This document shows, in pieces, positions 35,875 through 46,373 of a stretch of 64,000 bases of DNA. Each line of letters starts with the position of its first letter. Within the stretch, counting starts at the first letter, position 1. Source of the stretch: Glandiceps talaboti (Eukaryota > Hemichordata > Enteropneusta > Spengelidae); the NCBI RefSeq assembly GCF_964340395.1, contig NC_135549.1, positions 25,881,342 through 25,945,341 on the forward strand, in the 5' to 3' direction. A program made the translations under genes and the position numbers. A model generated the notes under the pieces. The model was not told the origin of the DNA. It made no database searches and worked only from the letters and a program-made list of their open reading frames with translations.

Positions 35875-38800
35875 CTTTGCTTAGAGAAGCCTAGATGTAT
35901 CGTTCAATCCTCTTTTTCCCAACTTGAACTTAATTGTGTACAAACAAATACCCTCTAAGGAGGAAGAGGGCTATGCTGAAATATTACCGGCATAAAAACC
36001 AGAGACTCTCCATCCACGGATGTTCCATGAACAAAATGTATAAACTCATCTTTAATATGCCTATCAAATCTACTCCACTATTTTAGGTTATAATCAGTGT
36101 TTTTGTTAAGGGTGGCAAGTAGGTAAAATCTACCCGAAATCTCCTGTCATTTTACCGGGGTTCCCTACCAATATTATGGTATAATGTATGGGGAAACTGT
36201 GCCAGTTTTACAAGATTTACCTCTTTCTGTTACCAGGGTTCCCAGCCCCTTAGCAAAAGCACTGAGAATTACCTGTACACGTAGTCTAAAGAAACCAACG
36301 GGTTTACAGAGTTGAATACTGCAGTGACTATTTTTGAGTCAGACTGTCATTATATTCACTTTGTCATTTTATCACTATTGTATGGACGATTTGCAGTACA
36401 TTTGACTTATCCTGGGCACTCGGGTTAACAGTCAATTTCAGTAACAATCATTTGCAAGTACAAAATGTACCATTCGCACTTGTGAGCTTACATGGTAGTC
36501 AAAATGGAACTGTCTTCTTGGGCTAATGGAGTACGCAGACACTAATCTTTATGCGTCAATTTATTTGAAAATACGTAAAATATGCAAGATTTGATGCAAA
36601 TGAAAACACTTAGTACTGTACAATCAAGTAAGACAATCACAATTTTGTCATTATCTGAGAGATACAAACAAATGCAAACATACCCTAATAATTCTTCTAA
36701 GAGAGACAAAGTGTTTACCATCAACATATTGATCTATGGTTGTCTGTCCTGATGTCCGTCTCTGAAATGGGAACAAAATGAAAAGTTTTATCAGGACAAA
36801 AAGATGAAGCTATTCATACAAGATATCCTCAAGTAAGGGATGATGTGAGATTGTACAGTGATTTTCAAAATACCATGCAGCTTTTCTGTTTGATACAACC
36901 ACGCAGAAACCAATAAGAAACTGTATATACCACACTTCAATAGCAAGATTGCATTTTTTGCTACATTTGGTCTAAATGAAATAAACCATTTAAATGTATT
37001 GCAACTCCATGCAGACATTCGGGCACCAATGTTTTTCTTAGTATCAAACACCTGATAAAGGGTGTGCAAAATGTCCTTTGCAGTGTTTATTTGATGTCTG
37101 TATGGTGGCATGTGTAGTTCATTTCACTTAGACAAAATGTAGCAAGAAACTGTACTCATTCAATTTTGCTATCTTAAAGTGTAGCATGTCCAGTTTCTTA
37201 TTGGTTTTTACCGTGGTTGTATCAAACAAAAAAGCTGCATGGTGTTTTGAAATTTGCTGTATGTCTAGTGGTGAGCAGTAATCATCATCATCAGTTTGTC
37301 CTGAGGAAGGTACCAGTTATGTTGCCAAAACGTAGACATGAAAAGGTTAACTTATTCTAATTTTGGTAGATATGTTTTCTCATGATTCATAAAATAATAA
37401 TCTTTACGGCCTGCATACGGGTTTTGCTGTAAGCAGTACTACCGAGGTCCACAAAACCCATATCTGGGTCATAAAGGTTTTTATCATATACCCTATGTAG
37501 TGGCATGGAAACATCATTTGAATCACATAAATTGGAAGTGAAATATTATATTTGCAGAAACGTCAAAATAGTGAAGAAATTAACAAAGCCAAATCACTGA
37601 GTGAACGGATATCTCTGAACGCACCACTTGCCATATTTGGGCAAAGTGTGCCGGCCGTGATATGGAAAATTATCGCCCAGGATCCAGGCGTGTGCTCTCT
37701 ATTGAATTGCAATGGAATCGATACTGGGTATATGATAACATGAATTGTATGATATAGATATCCAGATATGTAGACTGATCGAGTAATGAATAACAAATGT
37801 CATACAATTACAGCTGGGATTATCAAAACACTAAGTGGCACTGAATATGTCACACAGCAAGTTTGACTACTTGCTTATTTTGTTTTTCCCTTCAGTGTAA
37901 AACATCTGTCCTTGACATTCATTGTTCAACCATGAAGTCCAATCAGGCAATGTGGCCTATAGTAAAGATATCCAGAACCCAAAGTTTATGACAATCGATT
38001 TCCTGGAGTGGTGTTCACCTTTAACTGGAGAATAATTAGAGAAGGACTATCTACACTTTTTAACAATATTTGCTGGTCATACATAAGAAACATATTCAGT
38101 GTATGAAAGCAAAATGTAATTGCCTTTAAAGTGAGAAAAATGACAGCAACATCCTGCTATAAAACTGAGATGGATAGTTAGTACTGGAAAAGTAATAACC
38201 AACTATATCAGAAATTGTAATCTTTTGTGTAGTTTGTATGGTTGTATCACCCCGGTGACACAAAATTCTATTTTCAGTTGTCTGTAATTCTACCCACAAA
38301 AGTCTCAAACATCTTACTGCTAATGCTGTTACACAACACAGAAGAAGGGTCAGTGATTTAGCTGAAATATAGATAATTTATTCTCTGAGTTCAGAACTAT
38401 TATTTCGCAATTACTTACCTTCCGCTTTCCTTTTCCTAAATCATCATCTGGAGTTGGTAATGGAAAATGTTCTGCCAGGAATTCTGTCAGTTTCCTTTCA
38501 AGTTCTGATGAATATCTCTCCATCTTTTTATGCTTCTGTTTTGCTTCCCTAATGAGACTGATTAGAAAGATGAAAAGCTCTTAACAAAATATCTACAATC
38601 GCCATCTTGGTCTCTTGCACACTTAACAGCTACACACCACTGGAAGCTGATCATCATGGCATATTTGCTGATTGTCAATAACAGTGTAGAATTTAGAAGA
38701 GATTGTAATAGTTATTGGTCATTTCAACCAGCTTTCCTGTTTCCCTACTAGACTGAAAAATACATTGCCAGGGCATCCTTATTAACCCTTCGCCTTTTGT

Positions 38801-41800
38801 AGAAAGGGATTAGAAGAGCGCCCCCAATGGCTGATCTGTCAGTCCACTGCTCCTTGTGACCGGGTTTGACTTTTCCTCAGAATTTTTTCTGCTTGTTTTG
38901 GGTCAGATTTTGTTAAATTAACTTAACTTATACACAATTACATGTATAGACATGATAATTTATGCTTGGTGATTTTACTAAGGTACGGGAATCATGATAA
39001 CAGAGCTCTAAAGAGGGACAGTAAAATCATAAAATTTGCATTGATTTCCATATCACGTACGCATACCACAATATTGCTGGGTAACTAGTAGGTAAAACAC
39101 CTCTGAAATCACTTTGATTTATATTTAGTAACTGCCCATAACAGAAACACAGCTTGTTGTTTCTTGCTTGATATATTTTATGACTAGGAAAAGAACACAC
39201 TTATAAATACATTAAATAAAATACTTACCGTACATCAGCACCTCTTCCAATCCCCTCCATTTTTGATAACATTTCTTGGTGTAACTCCTGTTGTTGTTGC
39301 AACTGAATTTCTGTCCTAAAAGTAAAAACATAAATGTCATTTAGTCTGACAAAATCAGATCAAAAACTGATAATGAGTGAGAGAGGCATCAACAATACAA
39401 ACCGACAAGACTGTCATAGAAAAAGGTATAGGAACAATTAGTAATGAGTGGTATAGTGTATACAACAAGTGCAGAGTCACGCTGCCCCAGGTTCCCTAGC
39501 TTCACTTAATGGTACAATAACTCTTCCAGCACCCAGACACTTTGGTAGGTTGATTCCCTTCAAAGAACATTATGCACTCCCGTCGGTAAGGATTTTAGCT
39601 GTCAATATTCTCCAATTATGTTGGAATAGTAAATATGGCAGTCACACAAATATGGTAAGAACTGATCTTTGACACTACAGCCAACTGATCAATTGTGTGT
39701 CAATGACCTGATTACAGGCAAGTACAAGTTAGGAGTGGAAGATACTTGTCCTTTGGCCAAGAAGGAATTTTAAGAGCCACTTTATGCTGTTATGAAACTC
39801 AAATGGGAATCACTTCAGGATCGATGCACTAATTCATGCTTAATCACAATATATAGAGAGACTCATGGATTCACACCAAACTACATTACCGAATACCTTC
39901 GGTCATCAATACTTCACGTTCAGTACAGACCAGGCAATCAGACATTCATAAATACAAAGTGATAACGACAAATAAAGACTGCTATCGACATTCATTATAT
40001 CCCAAAACACTGCCACTATGGAATGCGCTACCTCAAGAAGTTCGCTGTGCACCCACCACACAAGCCTTCAAAACTGCACTGAATGCTATCGACACTAGGA
40101 CCCCTTAGTATTTTGATGGTATTGCCCCACACGCGACCCTTGACTACGTATGCGACAACCAGTATTGGTGATTGTAGGTCTACGATACAGATACAGATAC
40201 AGATGAATATTATACAAATCTATATTTTACTTGTGAGCATCCTGGAATATCTTTGTCATTGCAGTCAGCTTCAGTGTGCCCTCTCAGCCAATTTCATGTG
40301 CCTTTGAAGTTTGATGTAAAACCAAGGTATAGTTGATTATACCAAGCACAAGCCAAGATATTATCTTTCAACAGAAATATGGATTATACAAAATGTATAT
40401 CCTGGCCATTTTAGGTTATGACAACCATGATGTGTCAGACTACATCATAGGTTCTGCAATGTTTGAAATTCAAGTTTAGTCAAAATGTTCCAAATTGCCA
40501 TTATTTCTCAGATTTTAACAAATTATGCTTGAGGAGGTACAATTATTTTATAGTTCTAACCATATTTTTCTTCATTCAGCCAGAAAATACTCATGACCTA
40601 AGGGTTTGTCACTACTTGTCTTGTGACTCATAGTGACAAGGCCCCTTAGGTCACTTGTATTTTCCTTGGCTGAATGAAGCAAGATATTTTGGAATAATAT
40701 CTAATTATTTCACCTTCACATGACTTTACATAAGTTATCAACTCTTCAACAAACCTGTTAAGTTCATCTTGAAGTTCCTTCTTACGGATTTTGACATCTG
40801 ACAAAGTTTCCTCCAACTGTTTCAAAGATGTTTGAAGTTCATCTTTCACTACAGCCTTCAGTACTTCACTTCTTTGTGGTAAAACTTGACAAAAGAAAGA
40901 AATATTTTATAAAACATTTTGCTGGCTTGGCCAGTCACATGGAGGAAGAAGTGATTATGATAGACAGTGAAATCGCTATACTGGAGTTTTATTAGTCTAT
41001 CTGCTAGACCTCGGATGTTCTTCTGATAGAATACGACACATGACTGAACATCGCTATCGAGGATGGAACATCCAAGGTCTAGCAAATGTCATCAGGATAT
41101 AAATAACTGCCAATCAGAGAACCGTATTAACGACAAGCACAAACAGAGGACAATAGGTAATTTTTCATGCATATTCATCTTACGGAGGGGCTTGTAAAAA
41201 TAACCACCAATGCGTTAACTAAATTGTGTGAATGACAACGTCTACACACTCATCAAACTCACAATTACCATAAACCGATAAGACATAGTAATGACATAAG
41301 TGTGTTTGTCATCATCTGCATGCAGAGATTGAATATATTAAAGTATATATATGCATACGTACATGGCCCGACCCATCGCTTAACGTAATCTCAATGGAAT
41401 ATCCGGTCTGAAAATGATATTTGCTAGACTGTTCGGGCAAGCCCTCACTGCAAACTTGGTTCGCTTATATATAGTATCGAAAGAAAGCCCAAATGTCTAG
41501 CAGCAAATCTAGGGTTTCATAGGCTGTATTGACATTCTGAGCAAATATCCTCCATCAATGCGCGCAATTATAGCATGAAGTTTAAAGCTTTTTAGCTGCA
41601 AATGAAACTATTTTGTTAGATATGATAACTTCAACTTGTAATACTGAACATCCTGAACAGTATTGAATTATATGTGGGTAAACGTACATTGTGTAGCTGT
41701 ACACACAATATGATACAATTAATTTTTAGGTCCACACTCTAAATTCAGCACACCCAATGTGATCATGTTTTCAACCTATTAATTATTATAATACTACTTA

Positions 41801-44800
41801 TGGATAAAACTGAACTCTAATTAGGACAAATAAAAAAAGTTGTTTGGTTCCGGTTACCCGACCCCACCTAGTTTTTTTACACTGACCCTAAACTTTTTTT
41901 TTACGTATTCGAGAAAAATAATAATAAAATCGCTAAAATCGTGAAGTCTCGCAAGAAATAGTGCCACTGTGTGTGCGGAAACTGACACAACTTAAAAAGA
42001 CAACATAAAACTATTCTTCCAATCTGTAATGACTGTACATCAGATAGGAAGAAATAAACAACACAGAGACCATTTTGAAAACAATGGAAAACCTCAACTA
42101 GATACTCACATATGAAAAAAAAAATGCAATGCAATAAAATAAAAAAATCTACCTACAGCACCTATTTTGAAATTGAATGAAATCGGAACCACACAATTTG
42201 TTTTACGCTTTAACATGTACAATGTCTAATTATTGGTGCCTTGATAATTTCCAATCATCATATTGTTGGTTGAACTTGTTTGATAGAGAAAATACTACTA
42301 CAGGTGTAGCATTAATAGAACCAAGAAATGTGTAGTGATTCCCATATGAACAAAACCAATGACATGGACAACCATTGTCATGTTGTAGAATATAAAAAAA
42401 GAATGTTACAACTTTTTATTCATTTTTTTAATTTATTTATTCAGGTAAACCAACGGGCATAAAGCCCATTTACAGGCACCTATAGAAACAAATAAGGAAA
42501 AACAAGCACTAAAAAAATAAAAACAAGGTGTAGCAATAACAGAAAGAAGTGACATGACATAAAAGGCAAACACAGAAATAAAAACAACAAAACAGGAAAA
42601 ATTATTAAAAACACGCAGCTCGAAGCACACGCCGAAAGGCGGAAACAGGACTAAATAAATCTATGTTTGGATTTGCTTTAAAAACGTCATTACAAGTAGT
42701 TAAACATCTTAAAATTGGGGAATATTTTCTCAGATTTACTCTGGAGGCACTGATGCGAAAGATATGGTTATTACGTAGCTGTCTGCTCTGTACATTAAAA
42801 CAAACCTTGTACAAAAAGGATGGACAATTATTTAATTTTTATACGTACCATTTAATGGTCTTTGTCTCAATGCATCCACTTCAGCTTGCAGTCTTTTCTC
42901 TTTTGCTTGACAAATTGCCAACATCTATTCATGAAGATAATCCAAATCACATTTTTAGAAACGAAAGTCAATCACGAATTTAACTGAGAGGGTAGCCCTA
43001 CCTGTAGACTTGAACCACAATCACTACTACACTACTCAGCTATCAGTAGACTGACGTTTGTTGTTTTTGAAATTTTTGCTCCCAAAACAGGATAGTGGAA
43101 TAGTGTAGCGATAGTCATTTTCAAGTCTACAGGTAAGGGCCCCGTTACAATCCGTCTTCAAACCATAATCTGACAAGTATATATTATATGTATTAGTTAC
43201 AAGTAAATAGTTTTAAATGAGAACTTACAGGATTTTTCACATTTGCAGTTGTCTGTACTTCTCCAGCCTTTTGTATATCACTATGGACCTGAAAATAAAT
43301 TTGTGAATACCTTCAGATTGCAAGATCAGTGGTAGGCCTCACTTGTTGGTGTACATCATCACACAGAGATAACAGCAACTAACATAGTTTGTATGCATAG
43401 CACTCAGTGAATTATCAATATCACAATAAATACAACAAAAATCATAAACGAGGAAACAAAATGTCGCTGGGCTTGACAAAAATCTTATCAACATTGCTAC
43501 ATTTTATCGTTTGACAAGACAAAACTCTTACCAACAGTGTTTCATCAATCGTCTGGCATGACAAACATCTGTACCAGTATTGTTACACTTTCTTTGTGTG
43601 AGCTACTATTATCTTAGGAGATCATCGCTAAATGTATACGTCCCTGGTAAACCTAAGGTTGGCACGTCCTTTGATATTTTTGAGACAGTCAATTGACTAA
43701 AATGTAACAATTGTAGTTCACTTCTTGTTGTGCCAGACGATAACATGTGAAAATATTAATTAGATTTTTGTCGAGCCAGACAATAAGATTTACTGTTGAA
43801 CATCAAAGAGATATTTTGTCTAGACAGACAAAAGAACTGTAGCAATGTTAGTGACATTTTTGTCGAGCCAGGAGACGTTTTGTTTCAGGGTTTATGATTT
43901 TCGTTGTATATAGAGCTTCTAAAGAGTTCAATCTGCACTGACTGTGTAGTGATTCTACTGAGATGTACCTGTTTTGCTGAAGATTACACTAATCTACTTG
44001 TTAACCCATAAGCTGTCGTAAGGAGCAAAGGCTGCCATATTGACTGTATTCCAGTATTTGAAAACCAAGTCTTTATCATTGCAGGACTGTCCTGCTGGAT
44101 GATCTCTCAATACACTGAACTGGTAAATAACTGCTATTATGGATGGGACGTTATCTTGTTACTTTTGTCTCTTTTATCGCACAGTTGTGTGTCTCTGTTT
44201 ATGTCTTTGTTTTATGTATTCTCTATTTTAGATGTTTTATGTACTAAAGCAACCAATCCATACTTGGCTAGAGGTGCCTCTATTGAAAGAGGGAATTTAT
44301 GATACAAGACATGACATAGCATCACTACTATAATACATATTGCATACATGTACATAGGAAACAGCACTGTTGTAATGTTTCATAGAACAGTATAGTATGC
44401 ATGGTTCTTCCTATAGGGGGTACTAGATCAGATTGACTGCCTGCAAGTACGAACTAAAGCGATGTTATCATCCATGGATACCTCTTCCCTTTTGTGAACT
44501 GAACTGATAGAACTTACCATGTGTATATCTGTCCAGATTTGTTCACATTCTGTTTTCAGCTGGTTGATCGACTCAGTGTTAAAATTAACATCGTCAATGT
44601 TTTCCTGGAGTAAAAGATATGATGGAAACAACATTTTGTTATTATATAATATTACACAATTTATATTACTATTACTACTGGTATTAATGATAAAAATAAT
44701 AATGTTATTTATATAGTTCTTTCCCACTCTGTGCTCTTTACAATTATTACCCCTGGCTCGGATCTATATCGGCACAACAGCCCTTTATACTTCCTCAACT

Positions 44801-45810
44801 CCCTGGGGAACATACAGTCCATTGCAGCCTTTATAAGCGCATAGGATTAAAGCATTCACATTGCAACCTCTATCCTACCAGGTACCCACTTATACAGTTG
44901 GGTGGATTGAGGCACAGTCATGGTTCAAATCTGGACAAAGGACTTTAGCCACTCAGAAACAAATGGCAGCGATAGGTCTCGAACCTGCACCTTGCAGATT
45001 CCAAGCCGGCCACTTTAACCCATCATGACTCCACTAATTGTAGTAGAGAGAACGTAGCTGCAATAATAATTATAGCTCTATTTTTTGGGGTTTTTTTTTA
45101 GGGTGGTTGTTTTTGTTTTTATAGCTCTGTACAGTATTGTCCTAAGTTTGGACTCAAAACTAATCCTGGAATGATAAACAGCTAAAAACAATAGCAAAAA
45201 ATCACAAAATTAAAAACTTTCACTACAATTATTGCAACTAGTCCGTCAATTAAACTTTGCTTCCCCCATCCCCCCCTCTCTCTTTCTCTCTCTTACAATA
45301 AAGAAATAAATAAATACATTATCATGTGAAATTGTAATCTTACTACCATCTACTTTTGAGAAAACTTGATTGCAATCAACTGGGGAGATGTCTTTTTTTC
45401 TTATACTGGTCGGTTACAACAAAGAGGGTGAGGGAGAGAAAAAAAGGTTGCCTGACTTTGGAGAAGCGCTGAGAATCATGGGATGTGTACATGTAGCAGC
45501 TGGGATATTGGACCGGGGCGAGTCACGACTGTCAACTGAAAATGGATTTGTCCCATGGTAGGGAAACGGTTCCAGTCATCGTGTTTACAGCGATGTGGGG
45601 TTTCAAATTTCTCGAAACTCACGGACACGGAGGTAAATGTGACCGTAACGTGGTGTATTTTGCTATTAGAATCAACAGATTGGCTCGATCGAGTTCAACT
45701 TCAAGATACACACCGCGCAGGATGACTTACAAATTCCGATTATCGAGTTTGGTTTGGCATCGCTAGTAATTTTGGAATGATCAACTATGAAACTGATACA
45801 TACTTACCAT
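34778..45810 (-). CDS. CENPK: Centromere protein K (CENP-K)
   Basis: Nine coding exons, all phases agreeing: 45808-45810, 44518-44604, 43229-43288, 42849-42924, 40755-40884, 39229-39315, 38419-38548, 36684-36761 and 34778-34936. The product is 269 aa, the length I recall for human CENP-K. CENP-K belongs to the CENP-H/I/K/M part of the constitutive centromere-associated network at the inner kinetochore. The N-terminal 'LKTECEQIWTDI' parallels human 'LIRECEEMWKDM'. Residues ~60-180 are a coiled coil rich in Glu, Lys and Gln (pairing with CENP-H in known complexes). 'EFLAEHFPLP' and the C-terminal SPHDPYIVIEDSYWPPYLELLLRCG...FHL block are diagnostic. The first coding exon holds only the ATG; no other in-frame ATG lies between it and the upstream stop TAA. 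It is head-to-head with HBP1. Confidence 0.95.
35335..35691. mobile_element. Foldback MITE, family A copy 3 (best preserved)
   Basis: Ends 'tttaaagtggccatatgga' and 'gatatagccactttaa'; inner arms 'atcatggcttcctacttgaa' and 'ttcaagtaggaagccatgat' pair perfectly. ~357 bp, in CENPK intron 8. Confidence 0.88.
35832..35873. repeat. (AAT)n microsatellite
   Basis: About 12 AAT/ATA trinucleotides. Confidence 0.95.
36095..36264. mobile_element. Small inverted-repeat element (family K)
   Basis: Left 'agtgtttttgttaaggg' and right 'ccccttagcaaaagcact' are inverted. A partial relative with 'agtgtttttgttatgggtga' and 'aagtaggtaaaatttacc' lies at 25892-25965 in the UQCC5 intron. Confidence 0.6.
36861..37253. 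mobile_element. Long-hairpin MITE (family J)
   Basis: 'ttttcaaaataccatgcagc', 'tgtttgatacaaccacg' and 'aaaccaataagaaactg' on the left are mirrored by 'cagtttcttattggttttta', 'cgtggttgtatcaaaca' and 'gctgcatggtgttttgaaa' on the right. It is ~393 bp, within CENPK intron 7. Confidence 0.85.
37298..37337 (+). mobile_element. Degenerate hammerhead-like motif
   Basis: GTC-CTGAGGA (37298-37307), a GG/CC-closed loop, then AAAACG and GAC, so flanking GTC and GAC could pair. This resembles the 'cctgaagaaggc...gaaacg' signature found at retroelement termini. Two core positions deviate. Confidence 0.35.
39700..40205 (+). mobile_element. LINE 3'-terminal fragment (CR1/L2-like)
   Basis: An interrupted frame ends 'YPKTLPLWNALPQEVR' then 'TTQAFKTALN' and TAG at 40106-40108. 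'WN.LP.EV......FK..L' is the usual C-terminus of CR1/L2-group reverse-transcriptase proteins. It is followed by a short 3' UTR and a terminal (ACAGAT)n tail, as expected for these LINEs. It has several stops upstream and is dead, within CENPK intron 5. Confidence 0.75.
40570..40679. mobile_element. 110-bp near-perfect hairpin in CENPK intron 5
   Basis: 'cttcattcagcca' with 'gacctaagggtttgtcacta' on the left pairs with 'tagtgacaaggccccttaggt' and 'tggctgaatgaag' on the right, about 45 bp per arm with few mismatches. It lies 75 nt past the exon 5 donor. Confidence 0.8.
41002..41083. other. Imperfect inverted repeat
   Basis: 'tgctagacctcggatgttc' and 'gaacatccaaggtctagca' pair at 17 of 19 positions around a 44-base loop. 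Confidence 0.6.
41581..42312. mobile_element. MITE family C copy 4, split by a family B insertion
   Basis: It starts 'tttaaagctttttagctgca' and carries 'aacagtattgaattatatg', then is interrupted at ~41826 and resumes at ~42213 with 'atgtacaatgtctaattattgg', as continuous in the copy at 57939. Confidence 0.75.
41826..42212. mobile_element. Foldback MITE, family B copy 3 (nested)
   Basis: Ends 'gttgtttggttccggttac' and 'aatcggaaccacacaatttg' are inverted. The interior 'atctgtaatgactgtacatc' matches copies 1, 2 and 4. Confidence 0.8.
42990..43143. mobile_element. Short foldback element (~154 bp)
   Basis: 'tagccctacctgtagacttg' and 'actacactactcagctatc' are mirrored by 'gatagtggaatagtgtag' and 'caagtctacaggtaagggc'. 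It lies ~65 nt beyond CENPK exon 4 on the upstream side. Confidence 0.75.
43431..43908. mobile_element. Long-hairpin MITE (family I)
   Basis: 'tacaacaaaaatcataaacg', 'aaacaaaatgtcgctgg' and 'aacattgctac' are mirrored by 'gtagcaatgttagtgaca', 'gagccaggagacgttttgtt' and 'tttatgattttcgttgta'. ~478 bp with 'tttgac'/'gtcgagcc' subrepeats inside. Confidence 0.8.
44706..45036 (-). mobile_element. tRNA-derived SINE, near full length
   Basis: On the minus strand it opens with a tRNA-like head: 'gggttaaagtggccggc' (A-box region) and GGTTCGAGACC (B box, 44975-44985). The body continues 'ggtaggatagaggttgcaat' to a 3' end 'cacagagtgggaaag...actatataaa'. A 5'-truncated relative at 59669 shares body and tail. 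Confidence 0.78.
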
Positions 45811-46373
45811 GACTTTTATAGTTCTTGAACAGTTTATGTTGGATGTTGTTGTTATCGTTGTAGCAATTCCATAAATTTAGCAGATGGTGTATCCGAAATA
45901 TCATCAAGACGAGGGAACAGAAGGGAATCCCTTTTGGAAATTCCCGCTCTATTATACATTTCTCAGCTGACCCTTACAGCTGTTCCATTTACTTGACTTT
46001 CGGGACATGTGCACTACGTTTGGCTCTCAAAATAATGTGATCATAAACATTTTAGGGGAGGAAATGCTAGAATTCAAGAGATGAATACAAATTTACGAAG
46101 TACTCCTAGATTGCATTGTCTCAGTTGCGTATCAATTTGGTAAATTTGCAAAATAATGTGGCCGCTTTGGGGAGGAAAGTCGCAAAATATAGTTTTCCAC
46201 AACAGCTCATGATTGACAAGCAGAAGTCGACCCTCACCTAATTTAGTATGCAATCTTTTAAAAATGAACCAATCACATGCCAACTACAAGCGCACGTGAT
46301 CACGATCGACCAATCGCATGTTGAGTTATTTACGGTTACTATGCGTCCCTGCAGACGTCCAACAATAGCCATC
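45811..46373. promoter_or_regulatory. Divergent promoter region CENPK / HBP1
   Basis: 563 bp separate the two start codons. Near the HBP1 side, CCAAT at 46269-46273 and 46310-46314 flank the E-box CACGTG at 46293-46298, with CCAAT spacing of 41 bp. Paired CCAAT boxes are typical NF-Y input of cell-cycle promoters, which fits a kinetochore gene. No TATA box is evident. An in-frame ATG at 46341 could extend HBP1 by 11 residues. Confidence 0.6.

Noticed and set aside
37552-37796. Overlapping frames on both strands in CENPK intron 7
   Set aside because: No recognisable domain, and CENPK exons 7 and 8 join in phase without it.
44960-45036. A functional tRNA gene
   Set aside because: A and B boxes are present, but the acceptor stem does not close and the sequence continues into a SINE body seen elsewhere.
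45370-45766. Two overlapping 63- and 74-codon plus-strand frames upstream of CENPK exon 1
   Set aside because: They lie in CENPK intron 1 on the opposite strand, with no domain or splice evidence.
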